Assembly: GCA_020543525.1 (NCBI GenBank) | Contig: JAHYIO010000004.1 | Span: 1,488,001 to 1,552,000, forward strand | From: Coriolopsis trogii | Taxonomy: Eukaryota > Basidiomycota > Agaricomycetes > Polyporales > Polyporaceae | DNA: 64,000 bases | Direction of reading: 5' to 3' | Made by a program: the position numbers and the translations under genes | Shown: piece by piece, positions 22,993 to 33,468 of the stretch | Layout: every line of letters begins with the position of its first letter | Position numbering within the stretch: position 1 is the first letter of the stretch | Notes under the pieces: generated by a model | What the model was told of the DNA's origin: nothing | What the model saw: the letters and a program-made list of their open reading frames with translations, nothing else | Databases searched by the model: none

Positions 22993-24839
22993 GGTCAGGA
23001 AAGATCGACGTTTAGCTGGGTATAGAGATGTGGCAGGCCAAAAAACAGTGAGGGTAAGAGGCTTCCTACAAGTGGGAGGGAGGAAGGAGTCCGGTCGTCC
23101 TCTCATCGTCCCAGCTCATCTTATCAGATAGTTGGGGGGCCGAGAGCGGTGGGACTGCCTGACCGTAGAGGGCGGAACGCACGCGAGGTTGACACAGACA
23201 GTGGGAGGATTGCCTGGAAGAATGTCCCGCGGGACATACCGTGAGAGGTCGATGCGTTAAGAACCACCACGCCAAGGGCTGGCAGGAGACTTTGATTCGC
23301 GTTGTGGTTCCGCATGAGAAGCTACCCAAAGGCTGTTTTGATGTGTTCAGTTGGCGTTGGAAACTTCGTCTCAAGTTTGTTCCGCGGAAGCTTCCTGTGC
23401 CTCGCACAGGCCACGTATCGTACTTGAGGGAGAACCAAGGTCGAGGAACACCCACCAAAAGTGTGCGGCAGAAGCCATCTTATCAGATGCCGTGTAATCT
23501 GATAGTGGCAGACGACTCTCCGTGGAAGACCCGAAGTCTAATAATGCACACCGGCGCAGTCGACCTGGGAAGAAAGTATGAGACGTATTGGGGGTCTTGC
23601 GGCTGGTCCCAAACATGAGTCCATGTACCGTGAGGCAGTCTCTAGATCTTGACAAAGATTTCGTCGAGTGCATGACAGACCTTGTCAGCAAAGCACAGAG
23701 CACGCACAGGGACCTGCCCGAAACACCGAGATTGTAGTCAGGAAGAAGACGGGTAAATCTTGCTTCGAGTACATCATCTATTGCCTGATGAGGAAGGAGA
23801 CTGTCCAGGGACACAACATCTTTGCGAGCGTACTTGACGATTTGTATCAACGCCCGATGCTCACCTCATCTATAAATCGAGAGGGATTAGAACCCCATTT
23901 AGTGAAGATGCGTTGATGAGATTGAGAATTGCGGAGACAGAGCGGCGATGCCATGGCATAAGACGTACACATTCCTTGTCAGGGCTGTCGAGTATCGGGT
24001 TTGTAATACGAGGTCCAATAGCGCGGGACGCTCGTCACAGAGAAGGCGTATAGCCGCAACCGCGGAGTGCGGAGAATGGAGGGTGTCGATGGATCACCTG
24101 GTACGTAGTCGAGCATACAACTTCGGTCGCAGCTCGAGCATGAGAAGACGGTGCGCCAGACTCAGCCGTGAATAGAGTTGAGCGATATATAATTCTAACA
24201 TACTTACATTGTGCATTTATGCCTGTGTCTGACGACGACGGACAGGTAGTATGAATGAGTCAACGAAAGGCATCTCTGTGAGGACTTGAAGCTAGCTAGA
24301 CATCTCAAGGTAATCAGGCTGCCGGCATCAACTACACCAGCGATGCCTGTACGGGGGATGAAGGTTAGGTTGGGTGGTTTGGACAGTGTGGTAAGAGCAC
24401 GGGTGGTTGAGTCGGACTGATCATGTCGACGCAGCGATAAAGACGAGGGGGAGTTGCCCGGAAGGGGCAGCGATCAAAGAGCCTCCGCCAGGCACGGCCG
24501 AATCGGGTGGCAGGACGCGACGCACGTGCATTGTGATTGGACGCGACTTGCTCGCGACCCCGTCTGCCCGGCCGGGCCATCTGTTCCTCCCCCAAAATGC
24601 GCACACGACACGGGCGACCTTTCCGAGCCCAACCCCGGAGAAACATATGGACCACCAGCCACAGCAGCCCTGCCTTGGCTTGCGACGTTCAGGGGAGCAC
24701 AGATCGAGAAATCATGCGGGTCGATGACTCTGCGTTGGCCGAGTCGCTCTTCCACACCTTGGCACACTCTTGAAGAAAGCCATCATCTCCACAAGCCTTA
24801 TCTCGTCGGCGTCCCTTCTGTCTCTCTCCTCCCTCCACC
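22993..24839. other. intergenic stretch
   Basis: Divergent promoter region between the MFS gene and the permease gene. Open frames on both strands at 23240-23850 lack any recognisable domain or splice support and overlap each other. 24780-24839 is a CT-rich leader ending in CCTCCACC directly before the permease ATG. No repeat was noticed. Confidence 0.5.
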
Positions 24840-27651
24840 ATGTCCTCGTTCCTCCCCGGCAAGGTCAGGAAGGCTGCACAGGCAGACACCCGCTCCGTCG
24901 AATCTGGCAGCGATGGCTCTTCCGCCGACGACAACAAGCTCCTCGAGATTGGCTATGTCCCCTCGTTCAAACGCGAGTTCTCCAACATTGCCACCGTACG
25001 TCTCTTTTTGCTCGAGACAGCACACAAGCACCAACGCTCCCCCAGATCAGCTTCGCGTTCAGTATCATGGGTCTTTGCTCAAGTATCGCGACCACGTTCA
25101 ACACCCCTCTGACCCTTGGAGGTCCTGCGTCGGTGACATGGTGTTGGATTCTTGGAGCGACGATGTGCTTCACTCTTGGTGCGTATCAGTTTCTCCCATC
25201 CCCACTTCCCCACCGCCTGTCATCCTCGCTCCGGACCTGTCGGAGTGACGCAACCTTCCTCGCCCCTCGTCCTGAAGGGGACTGCACATCAGTCACGCGA
25301 GCTCCTCTTCCGCATATATGCACCTTTTATGGTCCACGTAGGCGACTGTGCTCTCGCGAGAACTTTGTCTGTCGATACCATATCGTGCGCGCAGCTCCGG
25401 AGAGTGGTGCCATCCCAAAGCATTATACCGCGTCAATGGGACATGTTTTGAGCATTTGTTCTGAAATTTAATGCTCCAACAGGTGCCAGTATCGCTGAGA
25501 TCGTCAGTGCATTCCCCACGTGCGGTGGCCTGTGAGTCGCATAGTGAATCATGCATAAACGCTTCTGATAACAACTAACAGGTATACGGCATCTGCCCAA
25601 TTGGTGCCGCGCAATCAACGTGCCATTGTCGGATGGGTGGTGGGATGGCTCAACATTCTTGGACAAATTGCTGGCCTCGCATCCACCGAGTTCGGTCTCG
25701 CGGGCATGATCTGGGCCGCAGTCGTGGTTGGCAGGGTAAGTTCAGAGAGACTCCAAAGAGCGTGCTCATTGTCCACTCAATTACTTCTTCAGGGCGATGA
25801 TTATCCTCTGAGCTCAGGAAAGACCGTTGGGCTGTTCGCTGCCCTCATGGTGCTCCATGGCATTCTGGTGGGTGGCCTTGCAGAGCATCGACGGTGCGCA
25901 TGGCTCATGTCCCCACAGAATTGTCTAGCCACTCGCCAACTTGCTCGCCTGACCTCGGGCTTCGTCTTCGTCAACATTGGTGCTACCCTCAGTGCGTTTA
26001 TATTCTCGTATTTGTGTTCATGGGACTCACCCACGAGCACAGTCATCATCGTCGTACTTCTTGCTACGACACCACGTAGCGAGATGCATCCCGCGGCGTA
26101 CGTTTTTGGCAGTCAGGGCATCATCAATCAAACCAGTCTTGACGGCAAGTCTGGTTGGAACACTGGTCTCGCATTCCTTTTCGGTCTGCTGAGTGTACAA
26201 TGGACTGTTAGTAACCTCGGATGAAAAGTACCCGCCCATAGATCTGACGCGCACATTTATAGATGACTGTACGTCACTCCGACTGATTTGAGATGTTCTT
26301 CCGAATCTTAACCACTTGATGCAACTGTTCAAGGACTACGATGCCACCGCGCACATCTCGTGAGTCTATCACGAAATCAGGGAGCAGGATCGCGACTAAG
26401 CACGCTACCAACAGTGAGGAAGTTAAGCGCGCAGCATATGCCGCGCCGTCTGCGATTTTCATTGCAGGTAGGTACTCGTGGAAGCTTCGAAGATGAACCA
26501 CTTATTGACCAATCGCATAGTCATCGGTACTGGGCTCCTTGGCTGGATACTAAACATTGTCCTCGTCCTCTGCTCAGGACCTTTGTACGTTCTTCTGACT
26601 ACACAGTGAACAACTCGCCTAACTGAGGGACGTTCACGTTACAGGGAGAACCTCCCCGGTGCATCTGGATCTGCGTTCCTTGATGTATGTTTCCGTTTGC
26701 AGATTGTATCTACTCATAGTTCGTGTTCTCACAAACTCGTAGATCATGGTCCTCCGTATGGGCAAGCCCGGTGCCCTCTTCATCTGGGTAGGTTCCATCG
26801 GTCACACACTCGGTTGACATCTCTCATCGTCTGCACTCATCTAGGCATTCGTCTGCCTGACGGCCTTCTTCGTTTGTCAAACGGCGCTCCAAGCCGCGTC
26901 GCGTACCGTCTATGCCTTCAGTCGCGACAAGGGGCTCCCTGATCGCGGCTTCTTCGGGCATATCAACTCGTGGACGAAGACTCCGATCCGCGCTGTCTGG
27001 TTTGTCGTCTTCATCGGCATCCTCCCTGGTCTCCTCGACCTTGCGAGCACGATCGCGGTCAACGCTATCTTCGCGATGACGGCCATGGCGCTCGACCTTT
27101 CGTACATCATCCCGATCATCTGGTGCGTTTCTCTCGCCCACGTCATGTGCCGTTCTGCGACTGACGCACGCATACACCCAGTCGCCGGTTTTATAGGAAC
27201 CATCCGGACGTCCAGTTCGTGCCTGGACCCTTTTACATGGGCGATGGCTTCCTTGGGTGGTTCGCGAACGTCAACTGTGTTCTGTGGACGTGCTTCGTGT
27301 GCGTCATCTTTGCGCTACCGACATACCTGCCCGTTACTGGCGAAACGATGAACTACGCTGCTGTGAGTCCTTCGTGACATACGGTCTCTCTACCAATGTT
27401 GACCCATTATGTTCGCAGCCTATCACCGGTGGTGTCGTCCTCCTGTCGCTGTACGCTCCAACACGATTTCCATCCTCATACGTCACTGACTGTCCGCACG
27501 CGTATACAGGATCTGGTACGCCGTCGGTGGCCGTCGGCACTACAAGGGCCCGCAGTCGAACCGGACAGACCTCGACAACGCTCCGAAAGCGGGGGATGTC
27601 CTTGTCGCCCCCACAGACCGCGAGAAGGCAGAAGTCTCGGAGGTCGTGTGA
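24840..27651 (+). CDS. amino-acid/GABA permease, APC superfamily
   Basis: Twelve-helix amino-acid permease of the APC family, GABA-permease (Uga4/choline-like) type; probably in the plasma or vacuolar membrane. 556 residues from 17 exons: 24840-24995, 25046-25178, 25483-25531, 25582-25735, 25793-25867, 25919-25991, 26043-26206, 26263-26268, 26334-26359, 26415-26467, 26521-26584, 26645-26684, 26743-26787, 26845-27122, 27182-27362, 27419-27450, 27510-27651 (1671 bases, in phase). Diagnostic segments: FAFSIMGLCSSIATTFNTPL with helix 1, GASIAEIVSAFPTCGGLY, LFGLLSVQWTMTDYDATAHI, SRDKGLPDRGFFG and IWYAVGGRRHYKGP. One exon is 6 bases and encodes Met-Thr. Intron 2 (304 bases) is unusually long for this window. 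The C-terminus is hydrophilic. Confidence 0.92.
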
Positions 27652-28119
27652 TCGAGCCTGCACGGCTCCGGCTCTCAACAGCCGTTCTTATCCCCTATTC
27701 CCAAGCCTGCGGCTAACTATACCTAAATCTAACGGGCACGATTCCCCTCATCGGGAATCCACGAATCTTTCTTGGATGACGACACCCTGTAATACTCAGA
27801 CACGACCCTCCGACCTCGACCGAGAGGTGGCCGAAAAGTATCTATCTACTGCACGAAGCTAGAGGCCCTGGAGCACGACTGGCGGCATGGACTACCGTAC
27901 ATGTATGAGGTGTAGCTGCGCCGCGTATACGGATATCTAGACGTCGTGAGTACTTTGTGTAGTTGTAGAGTACTGGCGCATGCATACTATAGCTGAAGAG
28001 GTATGTTATCACATCGGTCGTGCTTTGTTTGCAGGCACAAGTCCTATAGAGTGCAAGTCCGCCGGGCATCATCGCTATCGATCTTTCTCCGATCATACTT
28101 ACCATTTGTGACATAAGAA

Positions 28120-29100
28120 GGGTGAAGAAGAGTGTGATTGGAGTCGAAGATGGACAACTTGTTCGGCCGCCCAAGGGCTGACGAAACGAACATACGGCGG
28201 GTGCCGAAGATGGTCAGCCTCTCCAGTACAAAGTCCCCTTCCTCGCCCATCTCCTCTTCCTTCATTATCACCACTGCCACTCCCTGACCAGCAGCCTCGC
28301 TTGGAGCATATGCTCTCCTGCGCATGTTGTTGCGTCGTGGAGGTGACGACGTTGGCCTCAGCCCGACTTTGCTCTCGGGCTGTGGCGAGCACCTCGATGC
28401 GACCTGTACGTCCTCTCCATACGCTCAACACTTTCTGTACTGACGACTTTCCCTAGACGCTGTCGTCTGAGGTTGTTCCCGATACCAATGAGGTATGTTC
28501 ATGCTGCCGCCACCGTTACGGCGTGCTAACTCCAACTTGGCCCACAGTGTCGGAACCCCAGGTTTTGTTCGAGTTGACAATCATCACGACAAAGGACTTG
28601 GTGCGGCATGCACAGCTCATCACACCACACGTAACGTGCATGCTGCTTCGGCATGGCTGGAAGACACACTACGTAAGTGGCCGTTTCTGAATTTCACCTC
28701 TGTCTATACTCAACGCCACCATTCCTTGTACATAGTACGCGGATACGCACCTTGTTCCAGCCGCCCGTCGGTTGTAAGCCCACTTGGTGGCATCCGATGT
28801 TCGCCACGCGTATTGCTCAGGTTCCTACTCCTTCTCATAAGACGTGACAATGTGTGCGCAGAGTTGAGCAGTAGACGAATCAACGCCTTTCTGATCAAGT
28901 CACCTGTCGGGGATGGGTGACTCGGACTGAGCGGAGCGTGCGCGTCGCATTGCAAGGCTGAGCATATGAATGGTGAGTTTTACAGCGATGGTTTTGTTCT
29001 AGTACCTTGGCTGATCAGCGGTTCTATAGGGACCACCAGGATTGGTCGACGAGGGACTCGCTGCTAGGACTGGTTGAATATAATATTATGAGAGCCAAGA
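28120..29100 (+). repeat. repeat unit copy A of a three-copy family
   Basis: Copy A of a unit found three times (A here, B 30095-31100, C 31740-32730). Shared in order: TTGTTCGGCCGC (28159) followed by AGGGCTGAC, a GTCAGCC half-palindrome, a pyrimidine-rich leader, a CCCACAG acceptor, GACAAAGGACTTG, a further intron-like segment, GGTTGTAAGCCCAC (28770), CTTCTCATAAGACG, GTCGGGGATGGGTGACTCGG and GCAAGGCTGAG (28949). Copy A is the most diverged. The intervals between conserved blocks begin with GT and end with AG, so the unit looks like a spliced transcript. No long ORF is conserved. 27652-28119 to its left shows no gene. Confidence 0.6.
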
Positions 29101-30094
29101 CGAAGGTAAGATTGACTGATAGGTCTTGTAGAATAGTCTTAGTGTCCTAGTGCATGTGTGTGTTCGCTTTGTAGTACTACATAGTCATCAATATAATTCT
29201 TCACCCGAGGCTGGTGATATCACAGTATACCTCAGTGGAGACAGAACGCGGAACAGTCGCATAGCAATCTTAGAGCTCGTCGGCTCTCCCATAATCCTCT
29301 GATTGCCGAGCGATCAGTGAAGTGGACGACGTGAACGGGGAAAGTCTGAGTCGCGTTGACAGAAGGCTTGCATCCCTCCCGCTCTCCAATGGCGTCAAGC
29401 GCTATAGCCTACGGAAGAATGTCTTGCAGCTGAGTCACCTCTCGTCGAGCTCGAGCTCAGAGGCTGCGAGCTCTAATAGCCTCCCAGTCAACATAGTCAA
29501 GGAAGCGGGAGGTAGCCTCGCCATCTCCGACGGGGGGGAAATTGTCTCGGTCTCATCGCGGTGTTTAAGAGGACTACCGCCGAGCCTAAAAACGTCGGTG
29601 GCCCGGGGAGTTGTGTGTCTGAGGCTGAAGCGTTCCACGACCGCCCTGCCAGCCATCGTCAGGCTCAGGCTCCGAGTGTGAGGTGAAGGACTTGTATTGT
29701 ACTTAGCACCAAAGTGGTCGAGGACCAGAATGGCAGAGGGTGCTTGTGAGAGCAAGGCGGCGGAGACGAGACGAGAATGTATGGCTTTGGTACTTTCGGA
29801 AGGTCGAGGATGGGCGCGTTGGTGAGGCTTGGCGAAGCGGCCAGTAACCTCCACAAACAGATGCAAACACTGTTGGTGACGCTGAGCGTCTACATAGCGA
29901 CACGACCTCGACACGACTCTCTCCGACGGAGTCGCCGCGACTAACTCTTCTTCACACCTGTGCGAGACGAGGGTGCGTATGCTGTATATGAAATGCATTT
30001 ATATCTGATTCAGGGTGATTCTGATGCAGGTCTTCCTGGACCACTGGCAGGCTGAGAAGAGACTCGTTTCAGCAAGAAGGGCCAGGCTATCATG
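29101..30094. other. spacer with an unsupported minus-strand frame
   Basis: Between repeat copies A and B. A minus-strand frame at 29435-29998 (187 codons; an internal start gives MAGRAVVERFSLRHTTPRAT) overlaps a plus-strand frame at 29322-29681. Neither has a recognisable domain. I list them here rather than as genes. Confidence 0.35.
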
Positions 30095-31100
30095 CGCCGA
30101 GAATCTGAGCGCTGTTCCATGAATTCAGAACGGAGGGAAGGATCGCAACTTTCATCGTTATCGTATTAATCTCTTGTCAAACCTGCGCCCAAGGGAGACA
30201 AGACGATGAGATTGGCCTGGGCTCCTGCCGAAGACGGACAGTCCCTTGTTCGGCCGCCAAAGGGCTGACAGACCCAACACACCAGCCCGCCCGCCCCGGG
30301 CGTCAGCCTCTCTACTTTAAAAACCCAGTGCATGTCCTCAACTCTCCCACATTCTCTTTCCTTCTCTCCTCTTCCGCTTGCACCACATGTGGCGGAAGAC
30401 AACAGGTCCCGTATAACATTCGGTATGTCATCCTCAACCCTCCCTCATAGCGGCGTGATGACATGCTGACTGCTGTGGCGCACAGTGCTCACGGGTCCTT
30501 CCCGGGTCTCGCTCCAATTCGCAACGTCGAATACGACAAGGGACTCCGGTAGCGGCGTGCGCAGACGACCACATCACCCTGCCCACGCTGCCCGGCATGG
30601 CTGGATCATGAACACCGTATGTCCTAGAGCCCACTTTCCACGCTTTGTCCTTCAACACATCCAACTCCCAGTATATGCACACGCACCTCGATCCAGCCGC
30701 CCGTTGGTTGTAAGCCCACCTAGTGGCGTCCAACGTTCGCGGCGCGTCTTGCTCAGGCTCCTACCCGTTCCTGTAAGACGCACTAGCCGGTGTGCTGGTC
30801 GAGCGGTAGACGAGTCGACGCCTTTCCGGTCAAGTCACTTGTCGGGGACAGGTGGCTCGGACTGTGCGGAGCGGGCGCGTCGCATTGCAAGGCTGAGACT
30901 TGGAATGGTGAGATCACATAGCTCCGCGCCGGAGAACGAACACTGACAAATGGCTTTCGTAGCAGCCACCCTCTTCGACCTATTGCCCAACTGGGATTGA
31001 ATCCCTAGCGCGCCAAGGTCAGTCTTTCCATGACGCTGCTGTACTAATTCACCTTTGCAGATTGATGTAGAATATCTGGCTTCAGCGAAGTTTTGTACTT
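30095..31100 (+). repeat. repeat unit copy B of a three-copy family
   Basis: Same block order as copy A: GCCGAGAATCTGAGCGCTGT (30099), TTGTTCGGCCGCCAAAGGGC (30246), TTTAAAAACCC TATA-like box, leader, donor GTATGTCATCC and acceptor GTGGCGCACAG (30484), GGGTCTCGCTCCAAT, CACACGCACC…GTTGTAAGCCCACC (30707), GTCGGGGACAGGTGGCTCGG and GCAAGGCTGAG (30885). Copies B and C are clearly closer to each other than to A and share about 150 bases further upstream. 31101-31739 between B and C contains no recognised gene. Confidence 0.65.
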
Positions 31101-31739
31101 GGTAGCGTAGTTTGTGTGTACTTAGTACCCGTACGAGCGGTTGAATTATAATAGAATTCAAATCTTGGCATACTAGTGTATGACTGGACTCGTCGGCGCG
31201 AGTGTCAGCCAGTCATGCGTACCACGCCTCCGCAACGCTCCAGGCATGGCGATGGTGTTATATAGCTCGGAACATACATCTCAGACGCTGGCGGCGCCGA
31301 TGCGACTTCTTTCACTGCTTGATCTGACAGTGAATGCCCTAGGATGTGAGCCACGTCAGAGTGTTGCAGGACACTGGGGACTTTCGAGTTAATCAACTGT
31401 CAAGTAATACAGAGCGTGTCTGCATCCTTAGGTGGAAAGGCCTCGACGAGACGGAGAAGGATGGCTGTCGGAAGTTGAGCATAGTAGGTAGATTTTGCCG
31501 CTGTCGGCCTGGGCAAACAAAAATAAACACTACTCCAAGCGTCTAAGGAGTGAAGCGGACCTCTCCGAGTCACTGAACGACCACGACGATGAGGGTACAT
31601 GTAAGGTAGGTGGATTTGTATCCGTATTTGAATGCAGATGAATCAGATCATGGAGGTCTACCCTCTACCAGACGGAGACCGCGACGAGCAGCTTCGCAAT
31701 CGAACTCCCATCATTCGAACCACCACAAGGTCCCTAGTA

Positions 31740-32730
31740 ATGTGCGCCGAGGATCTGAGCGCTGTCCTTGCGGGTTTCCGTTGGATGCAGAGAAGGATCG
31801 CAATCATCGCTATCGCCTCCATCTTCTGTCAAACCCGCGCCCAAGCGATAGGAGCCTGTGAAACACGCCTGGGCTCCTGCCGAAGAGGGTGGATCCCTTG
31901 TTCGGCCGCGAAAGGGCTGACGGGCCCAATACACGAGTAAGCTGCCGTCAGCCTCTCGAGTATAAAGTCATCTCCTCAGTCTCCACCCTCCTTCTTCCCT
32001 GCCACCACATCCTCTCTTCTGGGCTCTCAGTCCAAGTTCTCCTCCCTTCCGCTCGCGCTTCATGCGATGGAAGATAGCAGGTCCTGCATGGCATCCGGTA
32101 TGTCTTACTCTGCCCTTTGCTACGGTGGCGCGACAACTTGCTAACCGCTGTGGCGCACAGTACCTAGGACCTCACCGGGTCTCGCTCCAATCCGCAATGT
32201 CGATTGTGACGAGGGACTCCGGTAACGGCGTGCGTAGATGACCATACCACCCTGCCCACGCCGCCCGGCATGGCTGGATCATATACCACGTATGTCCCAG
32301 AGCCCGCTTGCCACGCTTCGTACCTCAACGCATGCAATTTCCAGTATATGCACACGCGCCTAGATCCAGCCACCCGTTGGTTGTAAGCCCACCTGGTGGC
32401 ATTCCGACGTTCGCGGCGCGGCTTGCTCAGACTCCTACCCCTTCTCATAAGACGCACCAATGGGTGTGCTGGTCGAGCGGTAAATCAGTCGACGCCTTTC
32501 CGGTCAAGTCATCTGTCGGGGACAGGTGGCTCGGATTGCGCGGAGCGTGCGCGCCGCATTGCAAGGCTGAGCATCCGACTAGTGAGTCATACATATATAC
32601 ATGCATGGTGGATTCCGGCTGACCTCGAGTTCCGCAGGAATCACCAGGAGTGCATCACTTATCCCTTGCCGAGGGACACGTGACTGGTGGTGCATGTAGG
32701 CCGAGAAGGTGAGCTATCAAGTAGATTAGT
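31740..32730 (+). repeat. repeat unit copy C of a three-copy family
   Basis: Same block order: GCCGAGGATCTGAGCGCTGT (31746), TTGTTCGGCCGCGAAAGGGC (31898), a hairpin GGCTGACGG…CCGTCAGCC (31915-31953), TATAAAG box (about 31963), leader, donor GTATGTCTTAC and acceptor GTGGCGCACAG (32160), GGGTCTCGCTCCAAT, GTTGTAAGCCCACC (32380), GTCGGGGACAGGTGGCTCGG and GCAAGGCTGAG (32563). It has the clearest promoter-like hairpin and TATA box of the three. 32731-33060 shows no gene. Confidence 0.65.
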
Positions 32731-33060
32731 GAAAGGTAGAGTAGTCTCAGTAGATAGTTCGTGTAAGCGTAGGTAGCTCGTCAATATATCTGCGAAAAGG
32801 GCTCAGACCGCATCTGTCGTACAATCTTGGTCGAAGACCATCATCGTGCGGTCGGGTCGATACCATAGTCTCATCGTCGACCCGCAACAGTACTGCACAA
32901 ACACGACCATGTTTGGATTGCCCAAAGATATGCTTGTCGCGTTCGAAAGCCGACATTTCGGCATCTTCGGCTGATGATAGCACCCACAACAGAGTACATG
33001 GCGCAGAATATTGGGGTCGCAGCTGCCCCGTCGGAGCTAATATGCGTAGCTTTGTCAGGA

Positions 33061-33414
33061 TCATGTCTGGTTCATCGACTTTGCAACGTACCTTGCCGCT
33101 AACGGAGACTTGTTGCCGTCTATCGCCTTCTTGTCATTCGGGAGAGCTCCTTCCTGCACGTCCTTGTAGAGCCGCGCTTCATGGGCTTGTCGCCTACATT
33201 CGTCCACGAACGCGTTACCGGCACTGCCTGCAGGCAGAGGAAGGGTCTCTTCATAGTAGTTCTGGACAGGTTCGGCCTCGGGAATGGACTTGGAGGGAAC
33301 ATGAGACTTTGGGTCCCACCCTTCTATAACGAGTCGTCTCTCAGGCCAACGCAAGACAGTCTCCTTCTCGCTTCGGTGGAGATAGACGTAGGAGCGGACA
33401 TGGAACATAGTCAT
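33061..33414 (-). CDS. hypothetical 117-residue protein downstream of the HET gene
   Basis: Open frame from the ATG at 33414 (MTMFHVRSYVYLHRSEKETV) to 33061; the longer frame to 33450 starts only with TTG. Hydrophilic, with a plausible helical stretch FVDECRRQAHEARLYKDVQE near the C-terminus. It lies 54 bases downstream of the HET-domain stop on the same strand. It could be a separate small gene or an exon; a GTACGT donor lies near its end. No family recognised. Confidence 0.4.
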   Translation of the reverse strand: MTMFHVRSYVYLHRSEKETVLRWPERRLVIEGWDPKSHVPSKSIPEAEPVQNYYEETLPLPAGSAGNAFVDECRRQAHEARLYKDVQEGALPNDKKAIDGNKSPLAARYVAKSMNQT

Positions 33415-33468
33415 AGTGGTGTGACTCTGATCGCTACCAGACTTCGTCAAGCTGGGTCCCCGTGGCAG

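Noticed and set aside
29435..29998. 187-codon minus-strand open frame between repeat copies
   Set aside because: No domain, overlaps an equally open plus-strand frame, and the only splice extension leads to a stop.
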